Shown in pieces: positions 9,502 to 17,271 of a stretch of DNA of 17,273 bases. Below the pieces are notes generated by a model. It saw only the letters and a list, made by a program, of their open reading frames with translations, did no database searches and was not told where the DNA came from. Positions within the stretch are counted from its first letter, which is position 1; every line of letters starts with the position of its first letter. The DNA lies in NCBI GenBank assembly GCA_037447655.1, contig JBBHKE010000571.1, forward strand, positions 1-17,273. The letters are read 5' to 3'. Source of the DNA: Zygnema cylindricum (Eukaryota > Streptophyta > Zygnematophyceae > Zygnematales > Zygnemataceae). The translations under genes and the position numbers were made by a program.

Positions 9502-9968
9502 TCACTTTCTTCACTTGATCAACTTTGGATGTGGTGATACGTTTGGCCAGCGTACGGAAAAAGTTGTGTTCTTCGGTTGATGTCGGTGCAACTATATTGT
9601 TGTCGGTGCACTAGGCTAGGAATACGGACAAACGGGTCCATACTATTAATTGGAAACGCTTTGTGCAATACGGTTTGCGAACTTTTATGCATGGATGTCC
9701 AATTCGTAAGGATTTGGACCTTTTCCCGAAAACTACGTAGTATTGCGTGTTTCGTAAATTTCGTAAATTTTGTACGTCTCATATTGTATGGAAATTGTAC
9801 GGACGTTTTCCAAAAAAAATACGTTGGTTCATTTTCGAGTGCGAATTTTGATATGTCCTCCACTCCTCCTGCACAAGGAAGCCGCCATTGGAGACGCCAT
9901 AAAATCGGCCATTAAACCTATCATTGAAGCCACCCTTTAAGCTTCCACGAACCAAAACAAAACCATCC
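9502..9968. other. Body of the outer element; no gene seen
   Basis: CG-containing sequence with TGTCGGTGCA repeated near 9590-9610 and TTCGTAAATT repeated near 9752-9771. A 112-codon plus frame and a 114-codon minus frame overlap here with no recognisable domain. Confidence 0.5.
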
Positions 9969-11928
9969 ATGCCTAGGCCACCAGGAGTTAAGTCCGAGAA
10001 ATAACAAAATATGCATCTGTCTATATTGCAATTTTGAATATAATGGTCAAGCCATTAGGATTAGAAATCATCTGCTTGGAAATGTTAAAAGTGGGGGCAT
10101 TAGAGCTTACATTTCATGTCCAGATGAGGTGCAAGCGCAGTTAAATGCATTGGAAACCGTAAAATTTTCTCATGGCTCTCAGAAACGTGTCATATCCGAT
10201 TTGGATGAACTCACTAGATGTCATGGATCTAGCCAAAGTAGCAAGGCCCAAGGAGTTCAGACCAAAATAAATAATGTATTCAATATGCATAACCAAAAAG
10301 AGGTGGATGTAGCATGGGCAAAAGATTTCTTTGCAATGGTTTGTCGTTTTCACTATTGGGCGATCCATATTTCAAAAAGCAGCAGTAAAGAAGATCGGGG
10401 ATATAGGGTCGTCTTACAAGTTACCGCACAAGAATACCATGAGAAATCGCCTTCTGTGTGAGATGAAAGTAACGATCAGTAACAATTTGGCTAGCTACAT
10501 GGAGACCATAAAAATCATCGCTGCCTCCATCACATCAGACAGTTGGACGGTCGTTGATGATACGCCTCACTTAAACATTATAGCTGTCACCCCCAAAGGT
10601 GACATGTTTTTCAAGGCGGAAGACACTCGAGGGAAAATCAAGGATGCTGAATACGTTTGTCACGTGTTAGAGAAAATAGTTCTTCCGTTGGGGGTTGAGC
10701 ATGTGGTACAAGTTGTGACGGATTTTGCTAGTGTGAACAAGGCTACCGCCTCGATGCTCGTGGGAAAGTATCTTTCTATCACGTGGACGCCATGCGCTGC
10801 CCACGTATTGGACCTAATGTTCAAGGATTGGGGCAAGATATCATTTATTTCAATACCTGTTCGAGAGGCAAAAGAGGTGTTGAAATTTATCATGAATCAT
10901 CGCATGACTGCAACCTTGTTCCACAAAAACTCCAAACTTAGGCTTTTGAAACCTGGAGAGACCAAGTTTGCTACAAATTTTCTCATGCTATAAAGATTTT
11001 TACAGGTGAAAGAAAGCTTGTAGATGTTGATGTTTGATGATGCTTACAAACAGTGGTTATTGAAGTCTACATACAAGGTAGAAGGTGCTAAGATCAAAAG
11101 CATTATGTTGAGCCCGGAGTTTTGGACGAGAGTGACTAAGGCTGTGACAATTTCAGAACCTGTGGTGCGGCTGATGAGGGAGTGCGACAAAGGGAGCCCA
11201 AATGTGGGGAAGGTTTATCATGGTTTTTACACTATCGGGGAGTTTTTGGTGAAGTTATCCAACAATGGAGGTGCGCGAAATTACGAAGGCCTACAGATTT
11301 TGGAGGAGCTGAAGGTGTCATTCATCTCTAGATGGGAGATGGCACATAACCCTATATATGCTGCCAGTTTTGTACTCGACCCCGAGTACCAAAGTGCTAA
11401 CTATGATCAACTTTCAAATGTTAAAATAATGGAAGGTTTTCAAATAATGCTTGATAAGATGTTACGAATTGTGGCAGACCAGGCTGCAACCTACTCTGAG
11501 TTGTCTAAGTATTATAGTTTTGAGGGCATATTTGGGAGGGAGTGACAAAGACTTGTGCTAAGCAAATGCTAGGGTGGAAGTGGTGGCAGCAGTTTGTGTC
11601 TGTCACCCGTATCTTACAAAAATTAGCAATTAGGATCCTTGCCCACCCCTATCTTACAAAAATTAGCAATTGGGATCCTTGCCGAGTACACAGTTGCCAG
11701 CTCATGTAAGAGGAATTGGTCAACCTATGACCATATTCCTCTAAGAAAAGGAATAGGTTGACAGCTTAAAGAGCCCATGATTTGGTTTGGGTCTTTAGCA
11801 ATCTCAGATTATTAGAGAATACTAAAGATGTTAGTTACAAAGAGGAAATGGTAGCAAAGGAGGAAGAGAAAGGGGAGGTAAGAGAAGAGGAATTGGATGA
11901 AAACATGTTTGACGTAGATTTGGAGTAA
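9969..11928 (+). pseudogene. hAT transposase relic (BED finger, DUF659, C-terminal dimerisation region)
   Basis: A nearly full-length hAT transposase can be traced across changing frames. An ATG at 9969 begins MPRPPGVKSE. A BED-type finger follows (10018-10119) with CLYC, a downstream NHLLG and a later C. A long good stretch from about 10378 holds the DUF659 signatures ITSDSWT, VVTDFASVNKAT and TPCAAHVLDLMF. After 11024 come FWTRVTKAVTISEPVVRLMR and AASFVLDPEYQS. The C-terminal dimerisation region shows GWKWWQQF, LQKLAIRILA (11551-11640), SSCKRNWSTYDHI (11699-11737) and AHDLVWVFSNLRLLE (11773-11817). The stop is at 11926-11928. Breaks: frameshifts near 9998, 10340, 10378, 11543, 11641-11681 and 11738, and in-frame stops at 10991, 11021 and 11767. 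It cannot make a full protein. Its own TIRs were not found. Confidence 0.88.
11605..11684 (+). repeat. 40-bp tandem duplication within the hAT relic
   Basis: 11605-11644 and 11645-11684 are nearly identical copies starting ACCC(G/C)TATCTTACAAAA. The duplicated bases encode the LQKLAIRILA segment, so the copy adds residues and shifts the frame inside the dimerisation region. Confidence 0.9.
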
Positions 11929-12118
11929 AAAGAGATAGGGGAGATATATGTATTCACAGCCTACAATGAGTTGACATATTTTTAATGTGAGAATTAAACC
12001 ATATCCCTCTGATTAATACAAAGTTTGTTTTTATTTGCTTCAATGTGAACTTTGCCATTTTTTATTGTGGACATGGTTTTTTTTATCGCTGACATTTTTT
12101 AACAAAGCCATGTTGTAC
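11929..12118. other. A/T-rich sequence downstream of the hAT relic
   Basis: Probably the 3' untranslated part of the hAT element. No clear polyadenylation site or terminal repeat was found. Confidence 0.4.
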
Positions 12119-12555
12119 CAACAACGAGGCATTATGGTCGCTGGTTCAGCAACTAGTCAGTCTGGTCGTTAGTTCAGCCATGTAAAAGGGGTGATGAAAT
12201 AACACACAAGGGGTGTTACACTCAGACTAGCAATGCACAAAATCAAATCACATCCTGCTGCATTGCTATGCTGCCATAGACATGTTGCGTTATTGTGCTA
12301 CGTTACGCTATAGCATAGCATAGCATTGCTATGCTGCTGCGTTGTTATTGCTGCGTTGCTATGTTGTCATGCTGGGCTAGTCTAACATCGCAGCTGCGCT
12401 GGTTGAACATCGCAGCCATAGCAGGTGCTCTATTCTACCATAAACCTAGTAAGTTCTTGTATACTATCCACCAGGAAGTTTGGTCGTTGGTTCTACGACG
12501 AGGCAATCTGGCCGCTGGTTCAACGACGAGGCAGTATGATCGCTGGTTTGTTGCA
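12119..12555. repeat. Split array of ~27-bp GACGAGGCA..GGTCGCTGGTTCA units
   Basis: Two units lie at 12119-12179 and about three at 12475-12555, all variants of CGAGGCA followed by TGGTCGCTGGTTCA. Some 290 bp rich in GCTATGCTGC separate them. They may be subterminal repeats of the hAT element or unrelated minisatellite. Confidence 0.65.
12253..12375. repeat. TTGCTATGCTGC-rich palindromic region
   Basis: Repeated TTGCTATGCTG and TTGCT(A/G)C words. AGCATAGCATTGCTATGCT (12317-12335) is a 9-bp perfect inverted repeat around one base. Similar GTTGCTATGCTGC words recur in the LTR near 14783-14865. Confidence 0.75.
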
Positions 12556-12559
12556 CGTT

Positions 12560-13002
12560 TCACTTTTTTAGGGTATTGAATATTGAAAAAAAATGAAATT
12601 TGAAAGTCCAAAAAAGTACGAATTTTACCTACGAATTTTAAAATTTTGAAATTGTTTTATGTGCAGTCTATGTAGTATTCGTAAGTTTACTCTGTGCGTT
12701 TTATGCGCATAAGACATCTATGCTTTTAGGTTGTGTTTCTGCCATGTCAATCCGTATTAAGCGCACACGGAGATGTACGGCCTGAGCCTGCGCCTTATAT
12801 TTGAGATCTCCGGTTAGCGACTTTGCCACTCATGGTAAATGCGCACGAAAAAAGAAAATTGCGCATGTAAAGACAAAATAAAATATGCACTTAAAGGATG
12901 GTATTCGCGCGTTTTTATAATTTAGTTTTATCGTTATTTCTACGTGGGTACGTTTTCTTATATTGTACGAAGTTTATTTCGTTTCAATTGAAGCACAATT
13001 TT
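12560..13002. other. Body of the outer element next to the right TIR; no gene seen
   Basis: Contains GTAGTATTCGTAAGTTT, loosely like GTAGTATTGCGTGTTTCGTA near 9737. No coding potential recognised; a 62-codon frame (12898-13086) crosses the TIR boundary and is not believed. Confidence 0.5.
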
Positions 13003-13307
13003 AGTGAGAAAGTACCTACGCGCAACAATTTATTTTACATGTGGTTGCCGCAGTTTTGTTACAGTAAACCTTGGCCGGCCGTGTGAACTGATGTTTTTTT
13101 TATGACGGTCGACGTTCGCAAGCGCGGCACTTTTTTAACCGGACGTTACAATATGTCGCAAGTCAAAGTTGTTCGACGGATTGACCGTCAAGCATAAACT
13201 CAAAGGTACGTAACTTGTACTAATTTGTACTTAAAATGTACAACTTTTGAAAAGTTGACGCGACTACCTGCGCGTAGCAAAAATTGTCTCTTCGATTAGC
13301 ATTTCCC
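13003..13307 (-). repeat. Right TIR of the Mutator-like element (intact)
   Basis: Inverted match to 7496-7771 plus 9475-9501. It retains the single-TAA empty site of the Harbinger-like insertion at about 13031-13033. Confidence 0.88.
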
Positions 13308-13316
13308 TACAATATA
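13308..13316. repeat. Target site duplication, right, of the outer element
   Basis: TACAATATA, identical to 7487-7495. Confidence 0.88.
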
Positions 13317-13989
13317 TTTGTCTATTTGAGGTCGAACTTTTCGATGTATAGTTTGGTTTCATGTTTGGAGTTTGTTCGGGACTCGGCATGAAATAACTAC
13401 AGTACTCAAATTACGTTATAAACACAGGCTCCAAAAGGTTGGTCAGATGTTGCATTCACTAGTGACACGCAGAACAAGGACATAATCATTTAGGGGGGGG
13501 CATAACCATGCCGAGGTCAAACATCACATCACATCACATCAGCATCGCTACACGGTGAATCGTTATTAGCCTTATGTACTATATATCGGCACCCCAAAAT
13601 TTTGACATTGATACCTTAAATATAATAAATTACACTATTTAAGGACGTGGACCATAATCTGCCACGTCTCCTGGACTAAATTAGAACGAATGACGCTATT
13701 TTTTTCTTTACACTAATAATTTCTATACGCTTATAATGATTCAAGGTGTAATGCATATTCGTACGACTCTTTTGTCACGCGAAAAACGGCTGGTGGTGGC
13801 ACGTAGTCCTCGTAATCCGGAAATGTTAAACAGCGTCGTAACACATACCGTTCCATATAAGTTCTATCTACAATGTCCAAAGTAACTCCAAAATTCAGGG
13901 ACTTGAAACAAGTCGGGTCAGTTCAGTACACCGCCAATTGTTATTAGCGTATTGAACGCTAATTCGGTCTCGCTTTTTTTTCCAAATTC
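13317..13989. other. Non-coding spacer
   Basis: No gene seen. Contains eight G at 13493-13500 and four copies of ACATC at 13521-13540. Confidence 0.55.
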
Positions 13990-14412
13990 TTAGGGTACGT
14001 CCCCATGTTATCGGTACTTTGATAATGTATTTTGGAATGTAGTGAAGATTCTCTGTACTACTTGAAGAGCGTCCCTATATGCGAAAACGAAATCGCAACT
14101 TTGACATGTGACGGTTGTAGACGTAGGTACAACCAGTGACAATTGAAGACAACTACGAAACTTCCGACGATTACTGACGCCAACAAAAATAGCGACAGTG
14201 GTAAACGTCTAGATTTTTGTGAAATTGTAGATGTTTAGGGTTTGATGACATTGTGACGTCATGCTCACTTGTGACAACTTCCACGTCACAGATTGAATAA
14301 CTTTCTGCCATGTTTCCTGATTTCGTTTTTTCTACTTTTCTCACTCGATTTGCCATTAAAAAAAACCTAAAAATTGTCAAAAATAATATTTTTGAAATAT
14401 CTTTCATTTTAT
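13990..14412. mobile_element. Possible left end of a second Harbinger-like element, cut by the LTR element
   Basis: TTA (13990-13992) followed by GGGTACGTCCCCATGT, which matches the terminus GGGCGTGTCCCCATGT of the element at 7772-9471 at 13 of 16 bases. About 120 bp inside, GTTGTAGACGTAGG and then GACGCCAAC (near 14113-14185) recall the minisatellite of that element. The other end would lie beyond the retrotransposon. A 78-codon minus frame (14171-14407) has no recognisable domain. Confidence 0.35.
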
Positions 14413-14588
14413 ACCAATGTTGTCGAGTCTCATTCTAAGTAGTGTGAGATAAAAGCAATAGTGTGAGAGGGAGAGTGTAAAAGAAGCAGACAAGTACACC
14501 ACAACACGTTACAGTGCACAGCGGAAAACACCAATGATCTTCCCATAGCAACAGCAAGAGCACAAAGTACTCACAGACAAGGTTGCGC

Positions 14589-14594
14589 TTTATT
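14589..14594 (-). terminator. LTR polyadenylation signal AATAAA
   Basis: A canonical AATAAA hexamer in the sense of the element within the LTR. Confidence 0.55.
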
Positions 14595-14666
14595 ACTTGA
14601 AAGAGAGTACAAGATTGCGCTAGCTGTGTAGGTCTACTTCAGCTCTCCATTCACCAGGTCTACTTG

Positions 14667-14678
14667 ACTATTTAAACT
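14667..14678 (-). promoter_or_regulatory. TATA-like element of the LTR promoter
   Basis: TTTAAATAG on the minus strand, placed upstream of the AATAAA signal as expected for the LTR promoter. Position and sequence only. Confidence 0.5.
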
Positions 14679-14934
14679 AACTGCTAGTCAACCTAGTACT
14701 GTACAACTGTACACGTGGACCTTCCCGGTCAATCGAGATCTATCTAAAACTTCCTTTTAGAACTATACAGCTCTATCTACATTCTGCGGCGTTGCTATGC
14801 TGCCCTGCTGCGCCGCTGCGCTACTAGTTGCTACGCCGCTAAGTTGCTACGTTGCTATGCTGCGCTGCTCTGGAATCGCAACTATAGCAGCCTAGGCCTA
14901 GCCACTAAGTACCCAATTCTGTAACCCTGTTACA

Positions 14935-14950
14935 GTGCCTCCCACTTAGG
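14935..14950 (-). promoter_or_regulatory. Polypurine tract (plus-strand primer site)
   Basis: AAGTGGGAGGCAC lies immediately before the TGTAACA of the LTR. A purine-rich tract at this place primes plus-strand DNA synthesis in LTR elements and fixes the LTR boundary. Confidence 0.8.
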
Positions 14951-14979
14951 ATTCAGCGTCCCACTGAACTTTGAGTGAC

Positions 14980-15073
14980 TCAGGGAAATTGCAACTGCCG
15001 GAGTATGTCGTATGTCTCCTCGCGATACTCTTCGAACTCCTGGCAAAAGGCGTCGAGTTGATTTTGGAGCTGT
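14980..15073 (-). CDS. Possible displaced C-terminus of the gypsy polyprotein, coiled-coil-like
   Basis: Just after the stop at 15074-15076, another frame reads about 30 charged, heptad-like residues (EQLQNQLDAFCQEFEEY, then REETYDILRQLQFP) to a TGA at 14980-14982, about 30 bases before the polypurine tract. It follows the acidic tail directly, so a one-base indel near 15070 may have cut it off from the polyprotein. It could also be chance. Confidence 0.4.
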
Positions 15074-15933
15074 TCACATCGGGTCCTGTGATTTTTCTGA
15101 CCCCTCCCCTCCACTGGTCTCCGCCGGTCCTACCTCGCAACTGGCACTTTCCTCCGGTTCCGGCTCCACTTCTACCTCTCTCCGCCTGCTTGCTTCCACC
15201 ATGGCCTCCGCCGCCCTTAGCAACCTCTCGAGACGGCTCGGGTCTCCTTGTCCCACCCGTACTAGTCTCCTCTTTTTCGGGGGTGGAGAGGACGACGACG
15301 CCATAGAACCAGACAATTCCGATAGCTCTAAAAGCGAAGGTAAACTGATTGTGCGGAGAGAAGCAGTTTCCAAGCTGCCGAGATTGGGTTGGTTGTGAGG
15401 ACGAATGACGGCTGTATTCCCGGGGGTTGAGGGTTTCACTTTTGGGCTGTGTGAAGCGTCGCAGCGTGCGAGGGTATCGCAGTATCCAACATTTATAAAA
15501 CTGCGCTGCTGCGGCGGAACCGAGGGTTCGTCGTCACCTACATAGTGAAACACAATTGCGCCGTTGCGCTTTCCTGTCAGCGCAGCGGTGGTGCTGCGAT
15601 CCTCTGACGTCATCGTGACCATGTTGCGCTGCGGTGGCTGCGCTGCTACAGCGCTGCGGTGTGGTGACATCGCTGCTGCGGTCCTTTGCCGCGTCCCCAA
15701 GATGATTGCGATGGTTGCGCCACTGCGATTCGCTCCTTTGTTGCGGCCGCTGCGATTGCCCCTCCGATAAGGCTGAGTGTCCTCACTCCGCTGAAACCGG
15801 CGCAGCAACTCCGGGGAATGCAGATCCTTCTCGTCCACCCAAGAGTCGTCCTCGGCACCGTAACCTTTCCAACGCACCAAGTATTGGGTGGAGTTGGAAT
15901 TCCAAGAGTGACGTGACTGAAGGATCTTTCCAC
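15074..15933 (-). CDS. Gypsy chromodomain and ~270-residue C-terminal extension
   Basis: About 15933-15780 encodes a chromodomain: YEVER in one frame, then, after an apparent single-base deletion near 15925, STQYLVRWKGYGAEDDSW and VDEKDLHSPELL. Chromodomains at the end of chromovirus integrases direct insertion to chromatin carrying particular histone marks. The frame stays open to a stop at 15074, adding roughly 230-250 residues after the chromodomain. This part is Arg/Ala/Ser-rich, has a basic PPPKKRRLVR cluster like a nuclear localisation signal, then EVEVEPEPEE, and ends in an acidic Ser/Gly stretch. Most chromovirus polyproteins end soon after the chromodomain, so the extension is unusual. 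Its function is unknown. Confidence 0.75.
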
Positions 15934-16934
15934 CTCATACTCGTCTGAGGTTTCTTGAACGGGTGGTAAAGGAGTATGCCGTCGTCGATTAGGAACATTA
16001 AATCAGGATCGCGGAATGGTTTAAGAAGGGAAACATGGAAAACATTGTGGATATGCCAGTCCGTCGGGATATCCAACTTGTACGCTACGTCGCCCACACG
16101 GGAAAGAATTGTGAATGGGCGCGTGAACTTTGGTGCCAACTTCTTAGAGAGGGCACCCGGCAAGGAGAGGTTTACCATATTAAGGCGAACCTTGTCCCCC
16201 ACACAAAAGACGGTGTCCTTCCGGTGAGCGTCGACCTGCGACTTTTGACGATCCTTTGCCATTTGGAGCGCCTTGGCCGCCTTTTCCAGGTTTCCTTGCA
16301 AAGTTTTGGCAAAGTCCAGAGTAGCCGGTGTTTGGCAGTCCGCTACCAATAAGTTTTGGGGAAGAGTGGGTTGTCGTCCATTGAGAGAGAATGGCGTAGC
16401 ATTTGTTGACGAGTGCACTGCACTGTTGTATGCTACCTCAATTGCCGTTAAGTGGTCCACCCAATCCGTTTGGTGCACCGAGACATAAGCCCGCAATGCT
16501 TCCTCCAAAGTTCGATTCACCCTTTCAGTCTGACCATCAGTTTGAGGGTGGTAGGCTGTGGACATGGCCAGCTGCGTGCCGCATAACGCAAATAGATTTT
16601 GCCAAAAGTGGCTCACGAATTTTTGATCGCGGTCCCTGACAATCCTTTTTAGGAGTCCGTGATGGAGGAATATCTCCCGAAAGAATAAGTCCGCGATATC
16701 TCGTGCAGTAGCTGTAGTGGCCGTGGGTAGAAAATGTGCCATTTTCGTCAGGTAATCCACGACGACGAAGATAGAGTCGTAGCCCTCCTTCGTCCGGGGA
16801 AGGGCCACGATGTAATCCATCGAGATCGCCTCCCAAGGAACAGATGGTATTGGGAGGGGGTGTAACAAGCCTTGTTGCCCTGAATCCGATTTGTTTTCAA
16901 TTACAGGAGTCACACGTCCGGACATATTCTGCAA
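15783..16934 (-). CDS. Gypsy integrase catalytic core and GPY/F-like module
   Basis: This frame carries the retroviral-type integrase core (rve). Counting from the first Met at 16934, the triad is D40 (in MDYIVALP), D101 (in VRDRDQKF) and E137 (in DGQTERVN), with exact D-x35-E spacing. Downstream is VGDKVRLNM, then KFTRPFTILSRVGDVAYKL and IHNVFHVSLLKPF, the GPY/F-like module, in which the usual Gly before Pro-Phe is Arg. Real homology ends near 16000, where the frame appears to lose one base; the last ~72 residues to 15783 are out of frame with the family. Upstream it should join the zinc finger frame, broken near 16900. Integrase inserts the element's DNA into the genome. Confidence 0.9.
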   Translation of the reverse strand: MQNMSGRVTPVIENKSDSGQQGLLHPLPIPSVPWEAISMDYIVALPRTKEGYDSIFVVVDYLTKMAHFLPTATTATARDIADLFFREIFLHHGLLKRIVRDRDQKFVSHFWQNLFALCGTQLAMSTAYHPQTDGQTERVNRTLEEALRAYVSVHQTDWVDHLTAIEVAYNSAVHSSTNATPFSLNGRQPTLPQNLLVADCQTPATLDFAKTLQGNLEKAAKALQMAKDRQKSQVDAHRKDTVFCVGDKVRLNMVNLSLPGALSKKLAPKFTRPFTILSRVGDVAYKLDIPTDWHIHNVFHVSLLKPFRDPDLMFLIDDGILLYHPFKKPQTSMRWKDPSVTSLLEFQLHPILGALERLRCRGRLLGGREGSAFPGVAAPVSAE

Positions 16935-17271
16935 TGTCTCGAGTCATGTTTGGCCAGTAATACGCCTCAGCGTCACGTGCGGTTGTTTTATCCCGCCCAA
17001 AATGTCCATTGAGCGGCTCGTCGTGACTCATTTGAAGAAATGTGTGACGAAGTTCCGTATTTGTTGGCACATAAAGCCGTGTTGTCTTACTCGGTCTGTA
17101 CTGCCACATACAATTAGCGGTTTGAACGAGTACCTTCCGTTTGATGAGTTCCTTTAGTGAGTCATCGTCGCCGTAGGCGGCCTTTATCCGACTTAACCAC
17201 TGTTCGTCCACTTGCACCGTACTGGTGACTACGCTGAGCTTCCAATCTTGCGCTGCGGTCGACGCCGCGCT
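16897..17271 (-). CDS. Gypsy integrase zinc finger (HHCC) region, continuing off the right edge
   Basis: The frame is open from the window edge to a TGA at 16897-16899. Numbering from the GTG at 17217, H65 and H72 (SHDEPLNGHFGRDKT) and C102 and C105 (VRTCDSC) form the H-x6-H-x29-C-x2-C zinc finger found before the integrase core, together with AEAYYWPNM. The upstream part (VVTSTVQVDEQWLSRIKAAY) is the usual linker after RNase H. The stop follows directly after CDSCN, and the core continues in another frame, which points to one extra base near 16899-16905. Confidence 0.88.
   Translation of the reverse strand, partial: SAASTAAQDWKLSVVTSTVQVDEQWLSRIKAAYGDDDSLKELIKRKVLVQTANCMWQYRPSKTTRLYVPTNTELRHTFLQMSHDEPLNGHFGRDKTTARDAEAYYWPNMTRDIAEYVRTCDSCN

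Larger units (their letters stand above)
7496..13307. mobile_element. Mutator-like DNA transposon with ~305-bp TIRs, carrying nested elements
   Basis: The two ends are inverted copies. The left arm (7496-7771, continuing at 9475-9501) pairs with the right arm (13003-13307). By eye there are about 16-18 differences over the first 276 bases, so roughly 94% identity. Both termini read GGGAA(A/T)TGCTAATCG from outside inwards. A perfect 9-bp duplication TACAATATA flanks the element. Long TIRs with a 9-bp duplication are the hallmark of Mutator-like elements. No MuDR-type transposase is recognisable in the body, so the copy is non-autonomous. Without the inserted Harbinger-like element and its extra TAA it would be about 4.1 kb. 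The orientation is arbitrary. The superfamily call rests on structure only. Confidence 0.82.
14418..14934 (-). repeat. 3' LTR of the gypsy element (~517 bp)
   Basis: In the element's sense it begins TGTAACAGGG at 14934, directly after a polypurine tract, and ends ...CGACAACA at 14418, so the ends are TG...CA. Inside are a TATA-like TTTAAATAG (14677-14669) and AATAAA (14594-14589) about 80 bases downstream, consistent with U3-R organisation. The U3 part holds a GCTGC/GTTGCTA-rich stretch. The 5' end is firm; the 3' end is the best TG/CA choice, since no second LTR is visible for comparison. Confidence 0.8.

Noticed and set aside
9969-11928. Domesticated, functional hAT-derived gene
   Set aside because: Three in-frame stops and multiple frameshifts, without splice sites that would remove them, argue for a dead copy.
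13003-13307. Right TIR as a solo LTR or a palindromic replication origin
   Set aside because: It pairs in inverted, not direct, orientation with 7496-7771 and is bounded by a 9-bp duplication, which is a DNA transposon structure.
14400-14418. TGGTAT just outside the LTR end, like the start of an initiator-tRNA primer binding site
   Set aside because: Only the first six bases match and it lies outside a 3' LTR, where no primer site is expected; probably chance.
15012-15398. Plus-strand frames of 111 and 128 codons antisense to the gypsy tail
   Set aside because: The opposite strand carries a continuous frame directly joined to the chromodomain; the antisense frames have no recognisable motif and reflect GC-rich sequence.
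15976-16639. Plus-strand frames opposite the integrase
   Set aside because: Shadows of the integrase gene, whose catalytic triad is on the minus strand.
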